This document shows, piece after piece, positions 34,195 to 43,842 of a stretch of DNA of 64,000 nucleotides (the first letter of the stretch is position 1; each line of letters begins with the position of its first letter). The DNA comes from Darksidea phi (taxonomy: Eukaryota > Ascomycota > Dothideomycetes > Pleosporales > Lentitheciaceae), in contig JASJFT010000006.1 in NCBI GenBank assembly GCA_030770425.1, positions 372,001 to 436,000 of the forward strand, given 5' to 3'. Below the pieces are notes generated by a model that had not been told where the DNA came from, ran no database searches, and saw nothing but the letters and a program-made list of their open reading frames with translations. Made by a program: the position numbers and the translations under genes.

Positions 34195-35250
34195 CCTATC
34201 GAATTGTTTGGGGAAGACTACATAGTCACAGGAGCCAACCACGGTCTCGCTCTCGAGACAGCCAGACATCTCGTCCTCTGTGCAGCCTCGCGCGTCATTC
34301 TCGCTATCCGCAATATCAACACAGGGGAAACAGCCAAAGCCGACATCGAGCGCACTACTAACAAAGGCGTAGCAGAAGTGCGGCACCTAGACCTTTTCTC
34401 GTTTGCCTCAGTTAAGGAATTTGCTAGCAAGGCAGGGAAAGAGCTAGAGAGGATCGACCATCTGATTGGAAATACTGTATTACTTGAGGTGCTGACGATG
34501 CCGCAATTAACTGGGGGTGCCAAAATGTTTGATAACAAGCCCGTCGTGGTATTTATCGTCAGCGCCCTAGGTTTCACGGCTCCAGCCCAAAAGGCAATAA
34601 CCAACGGGGAACGACAAGCATATTCAAGAACTGAACAGGTAAGTACGTGCTACAAATAATGTCTGTCTTTCACTAACTTGCGCCCAGTAAGCTTCTCTCT
34701 TTGTGTACTCTTAACTTTCTTCAGTTACTAGAGAAGTGGAGCCGCCCGAGATATATGAACATGTCTCGTGCTATCTTACAGTTGGGAAACATCTGCTAAT
34801 TGTACCGCCAACTTGGACAGCCCCGAAGGAACAGAATATAGACCAGCGGTAAGCTTCCTAGCCACTATACCCCTGATTATCAAAGTTGATGAGTCACTCT
34901 ATATATTCCCTCTGAAAGCTCGTAGGAACGTACGCCGTGCCCACCTTCGCCGATGCCTATTCGTTCAATAAAACCGGCGTCGTCGTGAACATGGCAGCAC
35001 CAGGGATATGCTCCACGGGCCTCGCCAAAGACACTAGCGTCTTTGTACGAGCATTGCAGGGTATAATCTGCGCGCTATTGGCGAGAACGGCCGAAGGAGG
35101 GAGTCACACCATTCTGCATGTGGTAACTGAGGCTGAGCCTAGCCACGGTAAACACTTGTAAGGGGGCAAGATCAAGGAGTGGATACTTGTTTTTGCTGAA
35201 GACCAGGGCATATTCGTGCTAACGAGATCGCGCCAGGTCTTAGATAGCAG
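34195..35250 (+). pseudogene. Broken short-chain dehydrogenase/reductase
   Basis: 34204-34620 reads as the N-terminal half of a classical short-chain dehydrogenase: DYIVTGANHGLALETARHLV (glycine motif with the last Gly changed to Ala), then VRHLDLFSFASVKEFASKAG. The NAG/NNAG motif region is lost (IDHLIGNTV). Near 34610 the frame must shift to continue as NDKHIQELNR. 34726-34797 holds a remnant (LLEKWSRPRYMNMS) where the Tyr-x-x-x-Lys site should be, but that pair is absent. 34955-35161 gives the C-terminal part VVNMAAPGICSTGLAKD and HTILHVVTEAEPSHGKHL, then a TAA at 35159 interrupts what continues as GGKIKEWILVFAEDQG. Loss of active-site residues plus shifts and a stop indicate a pseudogene. 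Confidence 0.75.
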
Positions 35251-36931
35251 CCAGGATGACAAAGGAACTCGTTGCATTGATGGAAGAAGTCCAACTAGGC
35301 TACGCGCCGCATACCTTTTAAGCTCTCATTAGGGCAATTTAATCTTATTATGTAGCGGACTTTGATGCAACTCAATTCAATGTTGATGTGAAAAATTCCA
35401 AAGCCTAGATAAATTCATCACTGCAATTGTACGGGTTGAAAGCCGCGTCTGCTGAACAGCAACATAATCCTAATATCTTCTCCACAATGGAGACTATCGC
35501 AGGGTAAGCAGAAAAGAAGACATTGAAAAGCTGCAAATTGTCAATACCTCTGTCGGAGAAAGAAGGAAACGAGGTTGAGCGACTTCTCCGCGCTTGAAGT
35601 GAACAGCTCGAGCCAAGGAGACAGCCCAATTCACTGCTTTTCTAATCGTATACTCCCAATGCGAACGCAACACAGATCCTTTTGATTGCACATTGAAAAG
35701 TCAGACACAGAGTGATAACACTGAACTATACATAATGCCACGAGCGCTTTCGCGAATCGAGTCTTCTTGCCCTGCCTTTCAATATCCGTGAGTTAGCTTC
35801 AAGCATACCTTATTTGACATAAATACCCGCTTTGTATGCTTCACATCGAGCATGAAATCGTAGTAATTGTGATAGTTCACGAACTTGAAGGTCCATATGT
35901 TATTGGTACAGATGCGAACTGGCAGTGCTCAGTACGTCCGACAACCTCACATGTATCCGGGGAACGTACACAATTGGAGTATAACCGGTCATGGACTCAG
36001 TATATAGTCATCGTGCCTCGCAAAAAATAGTCGCAGAGTCGCTCGAATTCGTCACAACGCAGCAAGGACTATTGTCACCAGGGCTTCCTGTAGGCTCGGA
36101 GGTGTTGAGATTGGTGACCTGAAAGCCCAGCGGAGAGGTCGGTTCTGAAAGCGCAAGCTAGGAAAAAGTTAGGAACGCAGAGTCTTAACTAGAACCGTAC
36201 TCGATTTGAGCGAATGTTTGTTATTGCCTGTCGTTAATGTTGCAAATTCCTAATAGACAATCAAGTGAAGATTTTTTGCTCTTATAGCTACGACCGTCGC
36301 ATGCTATGTTCGAATTAACCGCGATAGCTAATTCTAATCGCTCTATTTGTAAGTTCCAAATATTGTTTTCGTGCTTCTCTTTTAAGTGCTCCCATCATGA
36401 AAATCCAAACAAATCTAAGCGGAAATGCATCCGCATTCAAAAACAATATAGAGTTAGTCGTACTAGAGCGGTAAGTGATAGCTAAAAATAAACTTAAGAG
36501 ATAAGCTTCGCGAGCTGCATATACACTAGATGCAGCCTCAGCTTAAGCGTCAGATACGACGGACGAAAATCCTAGAAATACGTTTTCGATGCTGCAGCCA
36601 CAGGAGCAGCCGAGACTTCATGTGTGCGGCCCGTCTAATGCAAGAAACATCGATTTTACATATCAGAATTGTCGGTGTCTACGCAACTTTTAATCCCCTG
36701 AGATCAGTCACCACGTCACCGGATACCGTTGAAGGTTGAGATAGTCTTTCTGTACCTAGATTACTTGAAGAAAATTCGCCCAAACCATGCAACGCTGTGA
36801 TCGCACAGAGCAAGGAGATCGGCCGTGTGCGTATAAGAAACGCTGGGTATCATGTGTAAGCAAAGTCCTTCCATAGATATTAGAAACGCCGGGTTGCCAA
36901 ATGCACCATGGGCCAGTACGCTCAATTCACA
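35251..36931. other. AT-rich accessory stretch without genes
   Basis: About 1.7 kb, visibly poorer in GC than neighbouring genes. Open frames are short and carry no motif. It may be remains of older insertions but nothing can be identified. Confidence 0.5.
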
Positions 36932-37977
36932 TCAAACGCCCTCCTCGTCATCGCTAAGATCCACAACCTCTGCCATGTTCTCGTATACGTGGTGGCTGGC
37001 TATGTTCGCAATCTTATCGGCTAATTCGTTGCCGGGCACCTGAGAAACTTGATTAGTATGTTGGAAACGGCATCTCAAGTACTTTCAGGGTGTAATACCT
37101 TGCTATGGCCAGGACACCAGTGGAGCGATATTTCCGCGCCCAGTTGGCGTAGCTGACGAGCCTTCTTGACCATGTGTTGCCCGAGAGAGCCCGCTGGACG
37201 TTGTGCGTTACATAAGGCGGACTGGGCGTCTGTGTATACTGCAATGGCTCTAAACCGTGTAGCAGATTGGAGGGATATTTCGTGAGCCTTGTCCAGGGCT
37301 TTTATCACCGCTAGGCTTTCCATGCCGACAGCGTCGAGTACTTCACCGATCGCTTTGTAGCCGGCAGCTTCCCAACGACCCCAACCTGTAGTCGTACTGA
37401 GCCGCCAAACAACTGCAAAACCTCGATGTTGTGCGCTTGCAGAGCCGTCCGTCCATAGCACTAAGCGGGCAGTGTCCTGCTTAGCAGATGTTTGTTCCTC
37501 ATATGCCTGCCTAACGGCGCGTACTGGCGGAAGAACCTCAACGGCGCCAGGGAATTCAACGCAGCCGCCGTTCTTTGGTGGACGAAGATATCGGTTAGGG
37601 ACGACAGTAGTAATACTCCTCTTGTCGAAGTCCTGGATAGAACGAATGGCAAGCCGGTGCTCGGCTTCAATTGCTAGCTCTCGGTAGTACTTGTCTTTCC
37701 AGAAGGTGAGGTTCGCGTGACCGCCAGTGATGATCTGCAGGTCCGGACCAGGGATTTTTGAGTTTGGCTTCCTCTTGAATTGAACTTGAGCATTGTAAGA
37801 GTGCCTTGAAAGTAGAGTAGAAGAGCGCGCTAGACGCAGCGAAAGGGACGGCAGAGGCCTCATATGTTGCTGTGCCAGAACCGGTGGTCGCAGATCTGGC
37901 AAGGGCACCTCATAGTTCTCTTCATCGCTTGTGAGGTCAATTGGAGTCGCGGCCGTAGCGCCCGTATTACCCAACAT
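36932..37977 (-). CDS. Stand-alone RNase H-like protein with terminal SUMO-interaction-like motifs
   Basis: Two exons, 37099-37977 and 36932-37039, with a 59 nt intron (GTATTA..CTCAG, CTAAT branch). The protein is 328 aa. The RNase H fold occupies about 170-310 with all four acidic residues: LWTDGSA (Asp177), GMESLAV (Glu220), VYTDAQSAL (Asp250) and GNELAD (Asp301), plus the active-site His in HWCPGHSK. The intron splits GHSK|VPGNELAD. The WCPGHxxxxGNExAD wording is that of retroelement RNase H domains rather than the cellular RNH1 form. No reverse transcriptase lies nearby. Residues 12-20 (PIDLTSDEE) and 318-326 (VVDLSDDEE) look like SUMO-interaction motifs. The ATG at 37977 is the first in frame; a TTG 90 nt upstream is not used here. 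Biological role unknown. Confidence 0.8.
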
Positions 37978-38451
37978 TGCCACTGGAGATTGTGCGAGAG
38001 AGGGTGTTGGTGTTGGTGAGGAGAGCAGGTGAGGTCGGGTCGGTGGGGCCCTCCGGTTGACAACCAACGCGCTAGCACGTGACGGGGCTAGTTAGCGGGG
38101 TTATAGAGGACCCGTCGCGTGCATGCGTAACGTTCAGATGCACTTTTGATCACGAGCTGGCAACACGGAACATTTGAAGAGACTGAGCATCTTTGGGCAA
38201 GCGAGCTTGAATGTATCAATCCGACGCGTAGTGGTGTTATGCAAGACGGGGCCCCTGCACGAGACTGTCCACGTCTATCTTGGACAAAGTCTTCGTCCGG
38301 TGTTCTTCCATGCCTACATCATTCCAACCCTTCAGTAGCAAACTGGTGCTCTTTCTATACCCCTCCCAGCAGGCCTCTTCCTAATCGCTTCATGCTATTT
38401 ATCATGCCTGCGGTATGTCAACTTTTCTGTTCTACCTTGAAGACTCCCTCC
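37978..38451. other. Intergenic upstream of RNase H-like gene
   Basis: Short gap between the RNase H-like gene start and the 3' end of the polytopic membrane protein gene. It should hold the RNase H-like promoter; no motif stands out. Confidence 0.5.
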
Positions 38452-39387
38452 TCACTTCCCCCAAATAGGATTCGGTTGATAAGACAGCTCCGTGTCTGCC
38501 AACAACCCCGCCTGGTCATCATCCACTCTACTCGGCGGACTAGCCACCTCGCCCCTCACAATCTCCACCAAACTAACAAAAGGCATCGCAAGCAACAGCA
38601 ACGGAAGCAACTGCCCATAGCTCCAGTCTTTCTCGCTCCTGCCTTCCAGGTTCACGCCTTCAGGGACAGAGCCGAACGCTTGGCTGACCATAACGACGCG
38701 GACAGTAGCACCAACGCACATGGCGATGAGGATGACCAGGCCGGCGACTTGAACAGATTTGAGCCAGCGTGGGTTGCTGCGCGTGTGTAGGTAGAGTGTT
38801 GAGAGGACGAAGACGATGACCTGGCCGGCGATGACAGCGATGGTACCAGTTATGGAGAGTGCAGCGTTGGAAGACGAGCCGCGAGCTTCAACCTCCCATA
38901 CGCAGGCAATTGGCAACCGCGGTTCTAGGTTTTTCATAACGGATTGGAGGATAAAGATTCCGGAGAGCACGCCTAGGAGCATGTTGACGAGCATAAAAAA
39001 CTGTCTCAACCACCTCAGCACCCAATCCCTCTTGAAATCGTTCACAAGCGCAAGCAACGTCGTCAAATTCGTCGCCGTGCTTAGTAGACTAAGTAGCCAT
39101 ATGATGAAGAAATGGTATGGCACCATCGTCTTCATCTTCGCCAGGCCAACGGATTGGATGCCGATTCCCGTGATGATTTGTTGGTCGGAGAAGGAGAGGA
39201 GTAGCTTGCGGCATATCGGAGCGGACGTCGATTTTCGTAGACCGAGGAGAATGATGATAGAGCTGAGGATTAGGGAGACGAAATTTGTTATGATGAACGA
39301 GAGGAGCGTCCCTGCGCCTGCTACCCCGGCATCCGTTGGAACGGCTGACGGGACGATGGAGCAGTTTCCTGAGAGATCGAATACCAT
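38452..39387 (-). CDS. Polytopic membrane protein of unknown function (about seven spans)
   Basis: Intronless frame, 311 aa from the ATG at 39387. Hydrophobic spans are visible around residues 22-44 (LLSFIITNFVSLILSSIIILLG begins it), 68-80, 94-118, 125-150, 175-200, 210-232 and 255-275. The N terminus (MVFDLSGNCSIVPSAVPTDA) is short and carries a single Cys, and the C-terminal tail is hydrophilic (PSRVDDDQAGLLADTELSY). Proteins of this layout with a DQQIITGIGIQ segment after the second span recur in filamentous ascomycetes without assigned function; a receptor-like role is sometimes guessed but not supported here. The frame is open 53 codons further upstream from a possible non-ATG start, but the residues there are not membrane-protein-like. 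Confidence 0.75.
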   Translation of the reverse strand: MVFDLSGNCSIVPSAVPTDAGVAGAGTLLSFIITNFVSLILSSIIILLGLRKSTSAPICRKLLLSFSDQQIITGIGIQSVGLAKMKTMVPYHFFIIWLLSLLSTATNLTTLLALVNDFKRDWVLRWLRQFFMLVNMLLGVLSGIFILQSVMKNLEPRLPIACVWEVEARGSSSNAALSITGTIAVIAGQVIVFVLSTLYLHTRSNPRWLKSVQVAGLVILIAMCVGATVRVVMVSQAFGSVPEGVNLEGRSEKDWSYGQLLPLLLLAMPFVSLVEIVRGEVASPPSRVDDDQAGLLADTELSYQPNPIWGK

Positions 39388-40081
39388 GGTCGCAATTTCG
39401 GTTCGAGCTCGCACTTGAGAGATATTAAAAGGGTATATCGCAGTAGCGGTAGGAAGGTCCGCGGTAGCAAAGAAAGTGTGTTGTTCAAGTTGCACGTCTA
39501 GGAGCGAGCGTAGCGCAATAGAGTGAAAGTAAGGAAGGAAACGCACAGCCTCTGCTCACTCCTAGTAACGTCATCTCACATTTCATGGGCCATGTCTCGC
39601 CTCTAAATTAAGCCTAGGATTGGCGAGCACAAACAAGGGGTCGAGGATCAGCATTAAATGGCGACAAATGGACAACGATCAGCTATTGGCCGTTGCAACA
39701 GGCTTGCTTGTGGCGCAGCGCTTAATCTGCGACACGCGAAACGTTGAGATCCACTTGGCCTTGTGCGCGACAATGCCTTTATTCGATGACAGACGAGGCC
39801 TGGCTGTAGAATATGTAAGAACATATCGCGCGCGTATTTGTTTCGCAATGGCGGATATGCCATTGGAAGCGGTTTGAGGAACGCGTGTAGGCGCAGCCAC
39901 AGCGCCAAAGGGACCCTGCATAGTACGGGACATTTATTATGTATTCAACTGGGATCTCCTAGCTAACCATATGTCAACTGAGACACCGGCCTGCACACCT
40001 TCTACGCTCGTATCGCAATCACAATGTTCCTCGTCTCTATACCAACAGCGTCTTCAACATGAACGATGACGTCATAGTACT
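39388..40081. other. Intergenic, no feature recognised
   Basis: About 700 bp upstream of the polytopic membrane protein gene and downstream of CWF19. No coding signal noticed. Confidence 0.5.
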
Positions 40082-42258
40082 TCACCCCTCCCCAAGCGCT
40101 CCGGTCCAGTCAAACTTCCTCCATCCCTTCTTCCACCCCTCCACCCTCCTATCACCCTTGACCCAACGTCCTTGCCTCTTCACAACCTCAGCCTCGACAT
40201 CCAGCATACCGCCTAGCACCTCCCTCGCGAAAAGGTCTGCTCGCGGCCACCTCCGCTCATCCTCCACAATGTGACCCATGCCACCATCGAGCTCAAACCA
40301 CACATGGAAGTATGGCATCTCCTTCGCTAAGCTTTTCCGGAACGCTGCTTTTCCGTGCTTGGTTTTGGCGACTTTGAGAGTGTCGATGATGGGTTTGTGC
40401 TGTGACCATTCGGCATCCGATGAGAGGATTGCTTCGCGGAAGAAGGCAGGCGCTGTTTCGCCGAGTTCATATGGAATGGGTACGACGTTCAAAGCTGCAT
40501 GCAATTTCCTCCCAGGGTTCGCCGCGTTCTCATAGAAGAGTACATCGCGTCCCTGAGCATGATACATGCGCGTTAGGCATTTCATAAAGTTGCGAATCTC
40601 CTCCCATTCGTCGTCATCACATTCGAGTAAATTTGTCCTGTGCTGTATGGGTACTATGACGGCGCCTCCGGTGCTGATTTCGGGTTCCGTTGGGAGGGTA
40701 AGGAAGACACGGGTTGCGAGAGACACTATGGGGGCAATTGGGGGCTGTGGCGGTGACTTGTCTTCGTGGTGGCAAAGCGAGCAGGAGTCGAGGATGCGGT
40801 TTGTACGGTGGTAATCTGAGATTGCAGTATTGCGGAGGTTGAGGGTTGATTTGGGGGCGCGAGTGGCCAGCTTGGTCGCATTTTCGTCTAGGTAGTCGAG
40901 ATCGTTCTAGAAGGATTAGCAAAGCCTTTTGGACGGAGAAGACATCTTACATCGAACTTGGCATCTTTGGCAATCTTTTCGGCCAAAAGCATGCCTTCGC
41001 CTCCCACTTGGTTCTTCGTACGTCTCTCTTGCCTCACCATGTCTTCGATGGACATGTCCTCATTCTCCACAACTAAACCACGTTCTAGGCCCCGCTTGTT
41101 GGTCAATTCTTTAACTTCTCCTTGCCTACCTCCCGCAAGCATGCGATTGTCCATCGCATTAAGGACAACAATGTTCGATGCGCTGCTATCCACGCCACTT
41201 GCTAGAGCAGCATTATAACGCGCTTCAAGGTCGGCTGCATTGGCTGCTCCTTTCATCTTTGCCTTCATCATTTGTGCCTTTAGCTTGTTAAGCTCCGTTT
41301 GGCTGAGCTTGCTCGTATTCGCTGTTGGGCGAAGGTCTGGGACAACGTTGCCCTGCGGCAGGCTCTCCTCTGCGTGTGCAGGCTGTCGAGGCGGCCTGTG
41401 GATGCCTGCTTTCAATCTCCGCTCTGCATATAACTCGCCCGAAGGCTTCTCCTTTCCGATGTAGTCCTTCCCATACATCTTTCTCCGATCGACCTCAATC
41501 TCCTCTTCTCTGGCCTCATCGAAGTCCCGAAGGTCGCCGTACTTTTGAAGTGCAACGTCCTCCACGGTTCGACCCTCTTCTTCAGCAATGCGGTAGACGC
41601 CCTTGAGTTTCGTCATGCGCCAATGCGAGCCAGAGTCTCCAAATGTGTAGGGCACGTCCCGCTGCGCGGGTTCCTCTTCGACCTTCTCATGGACTTCTTC
41701 TACATCTTTCAGATGGCGATTCAACTCGGCGTGATGTATCCTCAGCGCATGCTGTTTCTCGGCCGAAGCACCCACGAATTGAGTCTTCTCCTCCTTTTTC
41801 TTCCGTTGCACGTAGTCAACGTGCATGGAAGATGGTGCCTGCATCCACGAGTCGCGTTGTAGATCCGCATCCGCTGCCGCCTCTAGCTGTTGGTCCAAAA
41901 TAGTGTCGTCCGGCGGCGCATAGTCCTTGTCCATGGGTTCGTCATCAGAAGCTGAATCTTCTTCAACCAGCTCGTGACGCGACTTGCGCTTGCGAGTCAA
42001 ACGGTCCGCGTCGTCGCTTGAGGGCGATTTGTGTTTTCGGCGTGATCGGTTTCCGCCATCGTTATCCCGCTGGCGTTCCCGCCGCTTGCGTCGCGCGCGC
42101 TCTTCGGACGTCTCGCGACCGTGCCGTGATCGTTTGTGCCTGTGCCGCTCATCTCGGCCGTCGTCGTCGCGATGATGCCTCTCGCTCCTATCCCTCTTTC
42201 CATGGCGCTCCTTCGCCTTGCTCTGCGCAAGCTCCCTCTCAAAGTCCTCGAGTCCCAT
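40082..42258 (-). CDS. CWF19: Splicing-associated protein Cwf19 (DRN1/CWF19L family)
   Basis: Two exons, 40951-42258 and 40082-40906, with a 44 nt intron; the joint reads AKFD|NDLDYLDENAT. Protein of 710 aa from MGLEDFERELAQSKAKE, the usual family start. A second ATG in frame lies at 42360 (34 codons upstream), but the conserved start has A at -3 and is preferred. The N-terminal third is Arg/Lys/Glu-rich with RERQRD-type repeats. The CwfJ C-terminal domains 1 and 2 begin in exon 2 and include SCSLCHHEDKS, a zinc-binding pair, VFLTLPTEPEISTGGAVIVP with the HIT-like histidine region following (IQHRTN), and HVWFELDGGMGHIVED at the end. Family members act in late spliceosome disassembly and lariat debranching with Dbr1. 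Confidence 0.93.
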
Positions 42259-42452
42259 GTTCACTCCTGGGATGCAAATGGCAGGCTGGGGCAGTGCGAG
42301 CTGTGATGGGGTCGTGTGAAGGCTGAGCTCCACCGGCCCGTGGTCGGAGCTTTTTGACATGACCGCCGACGCAGCCCCTCCAAAGATTTACAGGCGCAAA
42401 CATTCCACAGCTGCACATCCACCTCCACCTCGACTCGTTACTCCTCCACAGC
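42259..42452. promoter_or_regulatory. Compact divergent promoter of CWF19 and NPA3
   Basis: Only 194 bp separate the two start codons (92 bp if the upstream CWF19 ATG at 42360 is used). Both genes are housekeeping, so a shared bidirectional promoter is likely. No TATA box is evident. Confidence 0.55.
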
Positions 42453-43842
42453 ATGGCCACCTCGGCAGGCCCCGCGGGCTCCTCTGCGCCCTCGAATGCG
42501 CCCGTCGCCATCGTATGTGTCGGCATGGCGGGCTCCGGCAAGACGACCTTCATGCAACGCCTCGTCTCGCACCTCTATACGCACCCCGACCCCACCGTCC
42601 GCGAGCCTGCCGTCCCCAAGACGGCATCCGCAGCACCTTATATCCTCAATCTCGACCCTGCCGTGCGCCACGTCCCCTTTACACCCAACATCGACATCCG
42701 TGACTCGGTAAACTACAAGGAAGTCATGAAGCAATTCAACCTCGGCCCCAACGGCGGCATCCTCACAAGTCTGAATCTATTCAGCACAAAGATCGATCAG
42801 GTAATCAGCTTGCTGGAGAAGCGGACAAAGCCGCCAGAGCCCGTGGCACAGCCGGAACAGACAACGGTCGAGTTCATGACGAATACAGCCAAGTCCGCGC
42901 CGCCGGTGCCACCATTGCAGCAAGTCAAACATATTTTGGTCGACACCCCCGGCCAGATTGAGGTTTTCGTGTGGTCTGCAAGTGGAGAGATTCTGTTGAG
43001 CAGTTTGGCGAGCACCTTCCCGACAGTGATTGCCTATGTCATTGACACGCCCCGCACGACTAGCACATCCACCTTCATGTCGAATATGCTATATGCGTGT
43101 TCGATACTATACAAGACAAAGCTACCTATGATTCTGGTCTTCAACAAGACGGACGTGCAGAACGCTGACTTTGCAAAAGAGTGGATGACAGACTTTGAAG
43201 TATTTCAAGACGCGCTACGAAAAGAAGAAGAGGGGGGAGGTTTCGGGGGCGAAGGTAGCGCAGTGGGAGGAGGCAGTGGATATATGGGCACTCTACTAAA
43301 CAGCATGTCGTTGGTGCTCGACGAGTTTTATAAACATTTGAGCGTTGTGGGAGTCAGTGCCATGACGGGCGACGTAAGTAGCATCGCATTTCTGGGATAA
43401 TGGCACGTTTGCTAACATACAATTATAATAGGGCATCGATGAGTTCTTCAAAGGTGTCAACGCAAAGAAGGAAGAATTCGAGCGTGACTACAAACCCGAA
43501 CTAGAACGGCGCCGCGCCGAGCGCGAGCAAGAGAAAATCGCTTCACGACAACGAGAACTCAACAAGCTAATGAAAGATATGAACGTCGGTTCGAGAAAAA
43601 AAACTTCCAAGGCACGCCGCAACACGGACGACCCCGAAACCGTCAGCGACGCAGAAGACATGGACGAGGATGAGGACGAAGACGCAACTATGCAAGACGA
43701 AGACGATGATTCCGACGAGGGCGACTACGAGGATACGGACGATACTCTAAAATCGCGATTTCAAACCGCGCTCAAGAATTCTCTTCCGGAAGATGAAGAC
43801 TTCAGCTTCGCACGATATGTGCATAAGGCCAATCTCGGCTGA
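42453..43842 (+). CDS. NPA3: GPN-loop GTPase 1 (Npa3/XAB1), RNA polymerase II import factor
   Basis: Two exons, 42453-43373 and 43432-43842, with a 58 nt intron inside MTGD|GIDEF. The protein is 443 aa. The GTPase shows G1 [16 protein letters not shown], the diagnostic GPN loop in [14 protein letters not shown]3 [10 protein letters not shown], and G4 FNKTD. Switch and guanine-base motifs are followed by [16 protein letters not shown] Gly-rich insertion (about residues 267-280) lies before the final GTPase helix. The C terminus has a charged coiled coil ([13 protein letters not shown]) and a strongly acidic tail, usual for GPN1. The family assembles and imports RNA polymerase II with GPN3. The start is the first ATG in frame with a short Ala/Ser-rich lead. 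Confidence 0.95.

Noticed and set aside
30449..36931. RIP (repeat-induced point mutation) as the cause of gene decay
   Set aside because: The decay includes deletions and frameshifts, the regions are not shown to be repeated, and I cannot compute dinucleotide indices by eye; the transposase also lacks the many C-to-T stops RIP would give.
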